From assembly GCA_963847945.1 (NCBI GenBank), contig CAWKBX010000003.1, positions 248,001 through 312,000 of the forward strand: a stretch of DNA of 64,000 bases. Reading direction: 5' to 3'. The notes beneath the pieces are model-generated. The model was not told the origin of the DNA. It did not search any database and saw only the letters and a program-made list of their open reading frames with translations. The position numbers and the translations under genes are program-made. How positions within the stretch are numbered: position 1 is the stretch's first letter; every line of letters starts with the position of its first letter. Positions 54,011 to 62,161 of this stretch are shown here, piece by piece. The DNA comes from JANMJD01 sp963847945. GTDB taxonomy: Bacteria; Actinomycetota; Acidimicrobiia; Acidimicrobiales; Ilumatobacteraceae.

Positions 54011-55767
54011 GGTTGTCGTCGGGCTCGCCTTCGAGCGAGCTGGCGGCGGCCGTTCTCGGTCAGCCGATAGGCGCGGTTCGGATCGTGGAGCCCGTCAGTT
54101 GTCGCCTCGATGAGCCCTGCTTCGGTGGCGCGTTTGAAGGCGTTTCGCATCGCCCGGTCTGCGACGTCGAGCCGCGCGTCTCGGGGGCGCAGTTGGCCGT
54201 CTGGCGCGTCCGCAATCGCTTTGAGCAGGGCCGCGATCGCTTCCGTTCGAGCGGTGTTGGGTCGGCCGGGTGCGATTTGCTCAGATCGTTCGGCAAGCGC
54301 CCATGCGAGCCGCTCGAACTGTGGCGCGAGTCGCAGCACGCGAGACGTAGCGAGCTTTTCGAGCAGTGAGATCGTCTGTTCCGGGACGATCGGGGTGAGG
54401 AGCCGCGCAGCCGTCGCTGCATCGAGAATCACCTCGTATGCCACGCTAGACGGGTCCTCGGCGCGAAGCCGCTCCAGACGGTCGAGAAACGCAACGATCC
54501 GGAGCGCGTCCGGATCGTTGCCGATTGTCAGCCAGTCGTTCGCGGTTTGATCGAGATCCAGCCGACCGCGTAATGCGACCGCAGTGAACATTGCCGGGTG
54601 GACAGCAAACACGAGCGGCGCGACTCCTGCGTCACGACAGAGCCGATCGGCCCGCGCGATGCCGGAGGCCTGGGCTTCGACGAGTAGCGCCCCTTGTGGA
54701 CTGGTCAACTGCCCGCACAGGTGAACGAGGGCGTAGTTCCGGGGCGTGGACAACGGACTCAGCCCGAGACGACGGGGGTCTACTCCGGGGTGGAGGCCCC
54801 CCGGGTTCGTGATGGTGACGGCAGCGTCGGTGACCCGAACGGCGATCGAGGTTGACTCCGCGGAGGGACTGAGGCTGCGGTGCATCAGGGCGTTGGAAAT
54901 GGCTTCTCGCAAAGCCGCGCGCGGATAGTCCAACTCGTCGACCAGGTGACCTTGTCGGCTGACCTGGACGAGTCCCATTTGGTCGTCGAGCCAGTCGAGG
55001 ACACCGTCGAGGATCTCCCCGATTGTGCCCTCGATGTGCGTCCCGCGTTGATGAGCGCCAACCGGATCATTTGATCGCGGCTGCGCCAAGCAGGCGACGC
55101 GTCCGAGCGGGCTGAGGTCGCCGGGATGTTGGCCCAGAGCGAGCCATCCCGCCAGCGTTGGGCTATCGGTCTCTGTCACGACTCCGGCACGTCGAAGAGC
55201 GACACTCCGGGTCGCGGAGCGGCGACCGAACACCTCCCCGAGGGCACGGTTGTCGAACTCTGCACCGTCAGGCGCCGGGCGACGGCTGTCATCCCTCGGG
55301 CTTCGAACGGCGAGCATGTCTTCGACTTCGTTCGGCAGCAGTTGCACGTCGCCGTCTCCGACGCGGATGAATGAGCTCTGCTGGATCGGGCCGTGCTCAG
55401 GAAAGTGGCAGGGCTGGAGCGATCGCTGCACCGCCGAGACATGGCCGACCACGACAACGCCGTCGGGGTGTTGGATGATCGATATCGCCGGACGCAGCGG
55501 AGGCTCGGCCCGACCACAGAGCGCTTGGAGGTCGGCGGACATCTTGGCCGGATCGTCGACCCCGGTGACGGCGAAGACGCCGCGCTGTTCATCCACGCCG
55601 AGCACCACCAAGCCCCCGCCGGAGTTGGCGAGCGCCGACAGCGACTTCCATAGATCGGTCGGCATCGAAGCGCGAGCCCGCTTCGCCTCTACCCACTGAT
55701 GATCGCCCCGGACGGCGCGCAACCCGGCCAGGAGGTCTTCGAGCTCATCGACGGTTTGAACGAACAC
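53914..55767 (-). CDS. AlbA_2 (Schlafen-like) / HATPase_c_4 protein, 3' end replaced by IS derivative
   Basis: The GTG start at 55767 gives 617 residues. Residues 25-60 (WVEAKRARASMP, LWKSLSALANSGGGLVVLGVDE) are the AlbA_2 domain. YPRAALREAISNALMHRSL and ITNPGGLHPGVDPRR are the RecG-like ATPase (HATPase_c_4) part. A C-terminal winged-helix region contains ADRAMRNAFKRATEAGLIE. From residue about 586 (VGAESPGPVRRA) the sequence comes from the IS derivative. Such proteins are found in defence and regulation loci. The gene is preceded by a 7-bp repeat array and the TOTE primase-helicase. Confidence 0.75.
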   Translation of the reverse strand: MFVQTVDELEDLLAGLRAVRGDHQWVEAKRARASMPTDLWKSLSALANSGGGLVVLGVDEQRGVFAVTGVDDPAKMSADLQALCGRAEPPLRPAISIIQHPDGVVVVGHVSAVQRSLQPCHFPEHGPIQQSSFIRVGDGDVQLLPNEVEDMLAVRSPRDDSRRPAPDGAEFDNRALGEVFGRRSATRSVALRRAGVVTETDSPTLAGWLALGQHPGDLSPLGRVACLAQPRSNDPVGAHQRGTHIEGTIGEILDGVLDWLDDQMGLVQVSRQGHLVDELDYPRAALREAISNALMHRSLSPSAESTSIAVRVTDAAVTITNPGGLHPGVDPRRLGLSPLSTPRNYALVHLCGQLTSPQGALLVEAQASGIARADRLCRDAGVAPLVFAVHPAMFTAVALRGRLDLDQTANDWLTIGNDPDALRIVAFLDRLERLRAEDPSSVAYEVILDAATAARLLTPIVPEQTISLLEKLATSRVLRLAPQFERLAWALAERSEQIAPGRPNTARTEAIAALLKAIADAPDGQLRPRDARLDVADRAMRNAFKRATEAGLIEATTDGLHDPNRAYRLTENGRRQLARRRARRQPVGAESPGPVRRARSGAESDGVSSPLPTCSPV

Positions 55768-55813
55768 AACCTGATCCTACTCTGCACTTTTTGGCGAACT
55801 CTGCACTTCGTAC

Positions 55814-55897
55814 GTGCAGAGTGCAGAGTGCAGAGTGCAGAGTGCAGAGTGCAGAGTGCAGAGTGCAGAGTGCAGAGTGCAGAGTGCAGAGTGCAGA
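55814..55897. repeat. Twelve-unit tandem repeat of a 7-mer (GTGCAGA)
   Basis: Twelve perfect GTGCAGA units follow a palindrome CTCTGCAC-ttcgtac-GTGCAGAG. A further unit is at 55904. The array lies 47 bases upstream of the AlbA_2 start and 40 bases after the helicase stop, so it is in the likely promoter or leader of the former. The unit is not a multiple of three. Confidence 0.95.
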
Positions 55898-55937
55898 GTT
55901 GAGGTGCAGAGTTCATCGACACAGCTGGCTCAGATGG

Positions 55938-58107
55938 TCAGCGCCGTGGCGGTGGGTCGAAGCCGAGGGTCTTGTAGGTGGTGAGGCGTTTCGAGTGCAT
56001 CTTGCGGAACACGGGACCGGGGTCGAGGTAGTCGTGGACCTCGATGTCGGTCTTGGTGTCAGTGGTCCGCAGGATGCGGCCGATGTATTGCACGACCCGT
56101 CCTTTGAAGGCGAGCGGGAAGGCGAGGAACAGCGTGTCGAGGCTCGGCGCGTCGAACCCCTCACCGAGGTAGGAGCCGGTCGCCAGCAGCAACTGCCCGG
56201 ACGGAGTCTGATCGGCCGAGAGTTGGTCTGTGACGGCTGTTCTGGCCTTCCTGCCGAGACCGCCTTTCAATACGAGCGGTTCGAGCCCGCGGCTGGTGAG
56301 TTCGGTGGCGACCGCGTCGAGGTGTTCGGTCCATTGGGTGAGCACGAGCACGTTGCGGCCATCGCTGACGGCGGCGGCGATGTCGGTGACGATCTGTCGG
56401 GTTCGTACGGTGTCATCGACGAGGGCTCGGAACACGGCTTGGATCGCGCCGATCTCACCCGTGCCGGCCGTCGACGATGTGTCGTGGACATGTAGGCGGC
56501 GGGTGAGCGCGGCTGACGGGGTGTCGGCGAGTTGGATCTCGTGGCGGACCGGTCCGCAGTACATCGTGATGATTGCTTCGAGACCGTCACGCCGGTATGG
56601 GGTGGCCGTGAGGCCGAGCCAGCGCCGAGACCGGGCTTCGCGCACGGCGAGTTCGAACGATCGGGCGGGGAGGTGGTGGCATTCGTCGACGATCACCAGC
56701 CCGTAGGCGTCGAAGAGTTTCGAGGCGTCCGGTCGTCGGGCGAGAGCTTGGTAGGTGGCGATGTCGACAACGCCCGAGGCCTTCGCTGTGGCGGCGACTC
56801 GGCCGACCTGGCGGCGGCTGAGACCGAGTTGTTCCATCAACCGCGACTTCCATTGGTCGACGAGCTGGTCCTGTCGACGAGATCAAGGTCGGTACCTTGT
56901 GCTTGGCGATCAGGGCACACGCCATCACGGTCTTGCCTGACCCGGTCGGCGCGACGAGCACGGCGTGCCCGTGATCGACGACGGCGTCGACGGCGGTTTG
57001 TTGCACTGAGGTCAGCGTGATGGTCGAGGTGACGTCGATCGCCTCGGGCGTATTGCGGTGGTCCTCGAGTTCGAGCGTGCTTCCAGCGGTTTCGATCACC
57101 TTTCGGGCAGCGTCGAGCAGCCCGCGTGGCAGGCGAAGAATGTCGAGTTCTTCGTCGTAGCAGCGGATCAACCTCGGCGTCGCGTGGTTCGAGAACCGCA
57201 GCTTTTCGTTCTCGTAGAACTTCGGATTGTGCAGGCACCCGAGATGTTTCAACTGGGCGAGTAGCCACGCCGGTAACCCGATCCGTTCGATCGACAACAT
57301 CCCGCGCAGCGAAGCGCGGATAATCGGTGGGGCAGGGTGCGCGTCGCGTTGCTGTTCCCAGTCGGCGGCTTCGACGCCGACGGTCAACGGTCGGACCGAC
57401 TCGGCGATCGCGGTCACCGCCGCCGGGCTGGCCAGCGGGACGGTCGAAAGGAACGCCCACTGATCCTCGTACGGTTCGAGCGTTGTCGGGTCGAGGAACA
57501 CCGTCGTGCCGCGCTTGCGACACGTGCCTTGCAACGGGAGGGCGATCAGGTTCCCGAACGATCCTTTCGGCATCGTGTCCTGCGACGGGAACAGCCGGTC
57601 GTAGCTCGCGAGATCGATCTCGACACGACTCGCCATCGCTCGACGCAGCATCGCTGCGCCGACCTTGCGCGCATCGGTGGCCGGGACCGAACCGGAGAAG
57701 AACACCCACACGTGCCCGCCATCACCCGAGCGGGAACGTTCGAGCACGGCGGGAAGAGCTGCGGCCCGGCACGCGTCGAGATAGGCGAGAGCGTCGAGCG
57801 CCCACGACCCACCATCGAAGTCGCACACCAACAGCCGACATCGGTCGTTCCGCAGCAACGGGTACAGCCCAGCTGCGGTGTCGCCGGCGAGGTGCTGTTC
57901 GATCACCGAGTCGGACATTGGCTCGTATTCGCGGTCAGGCCGCTTCGAGTTCTTCCAGCCGCCGACCACCTTCGGTGACCAACCTGATTTGCCCTCACCG
58001 TCGTTCTGCCAGCGCACCGCGTAGACGTCATCCCGCCCGGAGAACAGCGACCGGAACAAGGCGACCTTCTCACCACCGTGAAGCTCGTCGGGTCGGCTCC
58101 GAACCAT
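55938..58107 (-). CDS. TOTE-type AEP primase fused to an SF2 helicase (frame break near 56870)
   Basis: ATG 58107 is preferred, leaving 24 bases to the divergent integrase. The N-terminal AEP region has VALFRSLFSGRDDVYAVRW, LLVCDFDGGSWALDALAYL, LERSRSGDGGHVWVFFSG and SYDRLFPSQDTMPKGSFGNL, the TOTE conflict-system primase signature. The SF2 helicase follows: VAPTGSGKTVMACALIAKH (Walker A), VIVDECHHLPA (DECH), GLTATPYRRD and YIGRILRTTD (motif VI). Between Walker A and QLVDQWKSRL, two small shifts (56860-56885) break the frame. Restored size is about 725 residues. TOTE proteins are proposed to act in conflicts with invading DNA. Confidence 0.8.
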
Positions 58108-58131
58108 CCGGAAATCGCCGACGATTGACGG

Positions 58132-59199
58132 ATGGCATACATCATTCAACGCAACAACTGCTTCTACGTCGTCGCTACGACGGCGTCGACCCCCTCACCG
58201 GAAGCGAACGACACCGATGGCACCCAGCCGGTCACTCCCGGGAGGACGCCGAAGCAATCGCCAAGACGATCACCGACAAGCGAGCCGTCGACACAGCGAC
58301 CGACAAGCGCCCAATCAACCTCGGCCAGTTCATGACCGAAACCTGGATGCCTCACCCGCAAGCTGCAGCTGCGCCTCGGCACCTGGAAGCGGTACGAGTG
58401 GATGGTCGACAACTGCATCGTCCCACGGCTGGGGACAGTGCCCCTGCGTGCGCTTCGTGCTGAGCACCTCGACCGGCTGTACGGCGAACTGCTCGACCAC
58501 GGCGGCAACCGGCAACAACCCCTCGCCCCGAAAACCGTCTACGACGTTCACGTGGTCATCCGATCGTGCCTGAAGGATGCGATCCGGCGCCACTACCTCG
58601 CCATCAACGTCGCCGACTCGGCACGACCGCCACGATCCCAGGCCAGATCACGGAAAGGCCCGGAGATCTGGACCGGAGATCAGCTCCGCACCTACCTTGA
58701 AAGCATCCACAGCCTGCGACTTCGACCGGCGATCTATGTCGCTGCAATGACCGGGATGCGTCGTGGCGAGGTCGCCGGACTCCGCTGGGGCGACTGGGAT
58801 CATCGTCGCCATCGCCTCTCGATCTCACGCGCCCGACAGGTCGTCGCCGGACGCTCGATCGAGGTGCCAACCAAGACGAAGACATCCCGACGCAGCGTGG
58901 ACATCGACCCGGCGACCGAGAAGGTCCTGGCGCAATGGAAGCGAAAGCAAGCCGCCGAGGGCCACCCCGTGGGCGACAGCGATGCGATGTTCACCAATCG
59001 TCACGGCGAGCCAGTGAACCCTGAATCGATCTCGCAGCTCTTCGAACGCAAGATCGAACGAGCCGGGCTCCCGCCGATCAGATTTCACGACCTTCGCCAT
59101 ACCCACGCCAGCCTGTTGCTCGCCGACGGAACGGCGATCAAGGTTGTGTCCGAACGCCTCGGGCACGCCAACCCGGCCTACACCATGGCCACCTACTAG
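58132..59199 (+). pseudogene. int: Tyrosine recombinase/integrase with two frame breaks and an amber codon
   Basis: MAYIIQRNN starts at 58132; YDGVDPLTGSERHRW (Arm-type N-terminus) is in the next frame after about 58176, and RKLQLRLGTWKRYEWMVDN in a third after about 58355. The catalytic domain from 58660 is intact: MTGMRRGEVAGLRW (Arg), HDLRHTHASLL (His/Arg), LGHANP (His) and Tyr in TMATY. The next codon is TAG (59197), where the family usually has Gln before HLIPGMAEQA, which follows in frame. It adjoins the right tRNA half, so it is the integrase of the 15.3-kb element. About 190 bases on to the repeat hold its lost tail. Confidence 0.8.
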
Positions 59200-59392
59200 C
59201 ACCTCATTCCCGGCATGGCCGAGCAGGCATGCATCGACTTCCACGACGCCGTCTACCGGCCCACTGCGCCACCGGCTCACACGTGCACCGGTAGACATCT
59301 CCCGACCAGAAATCACATAAGCCCAGGTCACGGGCACCGCCGTCACCGGCGCCGGTAGACGCACCGGTAGACGCACCCGGTAGACAACAACC

Positions 59393-59487
59393 CGAGAACG
59401 AGAGAAGCCCTGGCAGATCATGCGATCTACCAGGGCTTTCTTTGGTGGCGAGGACAGGATCTGAACCTGTGACCTTCGGGTTATGAG
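59393..59487 (-). repeat. Right attachment-site copy: 3' half of a CAT-anticodon tRNA plus terminator
   Basis: On the minus strand CTCATAA, CCCGA, AGGTC, ACAGG-TTCAGAT-CCTGT, CCTCGCC, A, CCA follow as in the left copy, then a GCCCTGG...CCAGGGC hairpin and TCTCTCGTT. Four differences from the left copy lie in the tRNA part. Again no 5' half is joined, so the complete tRNA must lie further right or elsewhere. Confidence 0.75.
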
Positions 59488-59611
59488 ATCGACGGTCTTA
59501 GTTTGTATTCGACTGCTTGCGTGTGACGTTGTCCTAGGTCAAAGGCATTTTCTGTGATCTATCGACGACGTTCATATGCTCTAGATATCCCCCAGTCTGC
59601 AGGAGTTCCAA

Positions 59612-59658
59612 TGACATTTCAATGACAAGCAGCGAGCGTAATCTGTCATTCATTGTCA
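59612..59658. repeat. Four-pentamer array next to the right tRNA half
   Basis: TGACA occurs at 59612 and 59623 and TGTCA at 59644 and 59654 (spacing 11, 21, 10). The distance from TTATGAG is 131 bases, against 133 for the left array. The sequences between the pentamers differ, so the array rather than the whole region is conserved. Confidence 0.6.
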
Positions 59659-59797
59659 TTAACAGAGGTCCGACCGTTGTTGCCGCCGCGGGTCGATGCC
59701 GCACAAGACGCGTCGGAACCTCTTCGGGTTCTTCGTTACGGGTCTCGACCGGCAGGGCGCCACCGGCATCGGCGAGCAGCCCGAGTTCAGGCTGTGT

Positions 59798-60045
59798 CTA
59801 TACCGGCTTCCTGTCACGCCGTACCACGCGGGCCCGGCACCGCGGTTCCTCGTCATCACTGACGAAACCGGCGGCGGCGAACAGACGCATCGTGCCGGTG
59901 AACAGTGCCGAGCCGCTCGATTGGTCGGTCTTAGGTGGCGGGCGTGATCCACGGCAGCGTCGAGCAGGCTGCGGGCGATACCGATGTTGCGGGAGCGACG
60001 TTCGACCGCGAAACAGGTCACCCACCACGCGCCAACATATCGGCG
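59798..60045 (-). pseudogene. GNAT acetyltransferase remnant
   Basis: The minus frame WWVTCFAVERRSRNIGIARSL, LDAAVDHAR is the GNAT acetyl-CoA-binding segment. SGSALFTGTMRLFAAAGFV in the adjacent frame is the usual C-terminal motif. The N-terminal half is missing; the 9-bp repeat array begins where it would continue. No function is expected. Confidence 0.55.
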
Positions 60046-60081
60046 AGCACGCGACGCAACGCCTGGTTGGCCAGTACGCCT

Positions 60082-60252
60082 GCCTGAGCGGCCTGAGCGG
60101 CCTGAGCGGCCTGAGCGGCCTGAGCGGCCTGAGCGGCCTGAGCGGCCTGAGCGGCCTGAGCGGCCTGAGCGGCCTGAGCGGCCTGAGCGGCCTGAGCGGC
60201 CTGAGCGGCCTGAGCGGCCTGAGCGGCCTGAGCGGCCTGAGCGGCCTGAGCG
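60082..60252. repeat. Nineteen-unit tandem repeat of a 9-mer (GCCTGAGCG)
   Basis: The 171 bases consist of 19 perfect GCCTGAGCG units. They contain no stop in several frames (LSG, AAQ and RPE repeats), which produces spurious ORFs. There is no clear start or ribosome site for any of them. The 211 bases that follow hold nothing recognised. Confidence 0.95.
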
Positions 60253-60463
60253 GCCAAGTGCTCTGCTGATATCGCGGACGTTGATGGATGTCGTTATCGG
60301 GTGCCGATCACGCTGCGCTTCGCCGGTTCCCGGGCGGGCGAGTCGGCGGGGTTGCTCAGTGATATCGGGTGGTGAGCGGGAACATCCCTGCTGTTCGCCG
60401 ATCCGGTGTTGGCTGACTGACGTGGCGGTTCGCCCCTGCGCCGCGATGGCCTATGGTCCGTAG

Positions 60464-61620
60464 GTGAGAGCGCTGGTCATGACCTTTGGATCGCGGGGCC
60501 ACTACGCGCCGATGGAGGCGCTCGTGCGGGGCATGCTCGCAGCCGGACATCAGGTCGCCGTGGCTTCCTCTCCAGGGTTTCGAGCCTCCGTAGGCACGCC
60601 CGGGGTCGAGTACCTGCCAGTGGGCATGAACGCCGCAGACGCGCTCGCGGCCTTCAATCAGCTACGGCGTCGCGACGTCCCGGCGTCAGCCGACGCCATC
60701 GTCGCCGGCATGTTCGTCGACATCTGTGTTCCGGCGGTGCTGGCGGACATGCAGCGACTGCTCGACTGGAAGCCCGATGTGATCGTTCGTGAAGAGGGTG
60801 AGTTCTCCGCCCCTGTCGTGGCCGAACTCGCGGGGGTTCCCTGTGCTGAGCACAGTTGGGGCCCGGTACGACCTCGGCAGCAGCGCGACAGCGCTGTGGC
60901 CGCCTTGACCCCCATCTGGCTGGCACACGGTCTTGCACCCGACCCGATGTGCGGCATCCACCGCTCGCTCTACTTCGACATCTGCGCACCGTCGCTCCAG
61001 TTCCACGACGTAGCCGACATCGGCGTCGCAAGGTTGTGCAGCCGACAACCCCCCAGTTCGACGCCGACGTGCCAGCGTGGGCACAGACGCTCGGTGACCG
61101 ACCGGTCATCTACGTCACACTTGGGACGGTTCCCCGATACAACAGCGACAGCGACTTCTTCCAGCTCGCTGCCGACGGGCTCGCAGAACTCGACGCCGAC
61201 ATCGTCATCACCGTCGGTCCGACCGGTGATCCGGCGCGCGTAGTCGCTCCTGCCCCGAACGTCCGGGTCGAGCGGTTCGTCCCGCAGTCCGCCATCTTGC
61301 GGCACTGCGGAGCAGTCGTCACGAACGGTGGATCCGGATCGGTTCTCGGTGCGCTCGCCTCGGGGGTACCGCTGTTGTGCGTGCCCGCCGCCTCTCCGAG
61401 CCAGCTTCGCAACACCGAAGCGGTGCTCCGATCGGGTGTCGGCCGTTCACTCGACCGACAGGCCGTGACCGCAGCACGCCTGCGATCCGATGTCGCCCAC
61501 CTCCTAAACGACGGACCGTGCCGAGATGCAGCCAGAGCGGTATCGGCCGAGATCGAAGCAATGCCGTCGGTCGCCCACGGCGTGGGACTCCTCGAACAGC
61601 TCGTGGCGGGCACGCTCTAA
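60464..61620 (+). pseudogene. GT1-family glycosyltransferase, frame broken near 61029
   Basis: GTG 60464 gives MRALVMTFGSRGHYAPMEALVRGM and VPCAEHSWGPVRPRQQ. After a missing base at about 61027-61031 the second half continues: VVQPTTPQFDADVPAWAQ, PVIYVTLGTVPRYN, and the donor site VERFVPQSAILRHCGAVVTNGGSGSVLGALASGVPLLCVPA. Restored length is about 385 residues. It is related to, but clearly different from, the GT at 48378. The acceptor is unknown. Confidence 0.8.
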
Positions 61621-61721
61621 GCTAAGCCTGTGGGCCGCACGCCCGACCAGCGGGACGCCCCGGCTAGTCGGCGACGTGATTCATCCTGCCGAGCGACTAT
61701 CGGGCTGACGCGGGCGGGCGG

Positions 61722-62006
61722 TCAGCTGCGGCGCTCGGTGAGTTGGACGGTGGCGGTGTCACCGAGCGTCTTGCCGATTGTCTTTCGGAGTGCGGCTTTG
61801 AGCGGGACCATGTGGGTGCCGTCGCCCATCGGCAGCATGGTCGCTTCGAAGGGGTGGCCGTCGATGGTGCCGCTGACTTTGACGGCTTTGCGGGTGCCGA
61901 AGAACGTGCCGGAGTCGGGCATCACAACGCAGGTCCAGCCGCTGTTCGCTTCGGTGGTGATCGTTGTCGTGAACGTCGTGTCGATATCAACCGGGGTGAA
62001 GGCCAT
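61722..62006 (-). CDS. DUF1905-domain protein
   Basis: The protein has 94 residues. WTCVVMPDSGTFFGTRKAVKVSGTIDGHPF and MLPMGDGTHMVPLKAALRKTIGKTLGDTATV mirror the DUF1905 protein at 47191-47469. It starts 29 bases after the stop of a hydrolase fragment, so it was probably its operon partner. Function is unknown. Confidence 0.75.
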   Translation of the reverse strand: MAFTPVDIDTTFTTTITTEANSGWTCVVMPDSGTFFGTRKAVKVSGTIDGHPFEATMLPMGDGTHMVPLKAALRKTIGKTLGDTATVQLTERRS

Positions 62007-62035
62007 CGTCTGCTCGATTCGTTCGAGGGTCGGGA

Positions 62036-62161
62036 TCAGCCGTTGAGAGCTGAGCGGAGACGGGTGGCGAACGGTTCGGGGGCGACCAGGAACCCGACAT
62101 GGTCACCGGGAAACACGACCGGCGACGTGCCGAGCGTGTCTGCGAGCGCGGTCCATGTGCG
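62036..62161 (-). pseudogene. C-terminal end of an alpha/beta hydrolase cut by the IS481-like element
   Basis: The minus frame WTALADTLGTSPVVFPGDH, VGFLVAPEPFATRLRSALNG is the usual end of an alpha/beta hydrolase, with the catalytic His in PGDHVGF. The IS begins at 62162 and removes the remainder. Sequence on the far side (63,299-63,382) is not clearly the same gene. Confidence 0.55.

Noticed and set aside
55689..55922. A small CTLHSAL-repeat protein
   Set aside because: It is the 7-bp repeat translated by chance, and it overlaps the AlbA_2 start.
57327..58463. A 378-codon plus-strand ORF over the TOTE gene
   Set aside because: It is antisense to a well-supported primase-helicase and is Arg/Pro/Ser-rich as expected for a GC-driven shadow frame. 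Only its last part, YDGVDPLTG and onward, belongs to the integrase.
30575..59199. Amber codons reassigned as an amino acid
   Set aside because: Only two TAGs interrupt homologous frames, one replacing Tyr and one Gln, while other genes end normally on TAG. Mutation or error is simpler.
55814..60252. CRISPR arrays at the two repeat loci
   Set aside because: Units are 7 and 9 bases with no spacers, and no cas genes are present.
59622..60463. Long LSG-, AAQ- or RPE-repeat proteins
   Set aside because: They are produced by the 9-bp array, which lacks stops in several frames. No ribosome site or conserved sequence flanks them.
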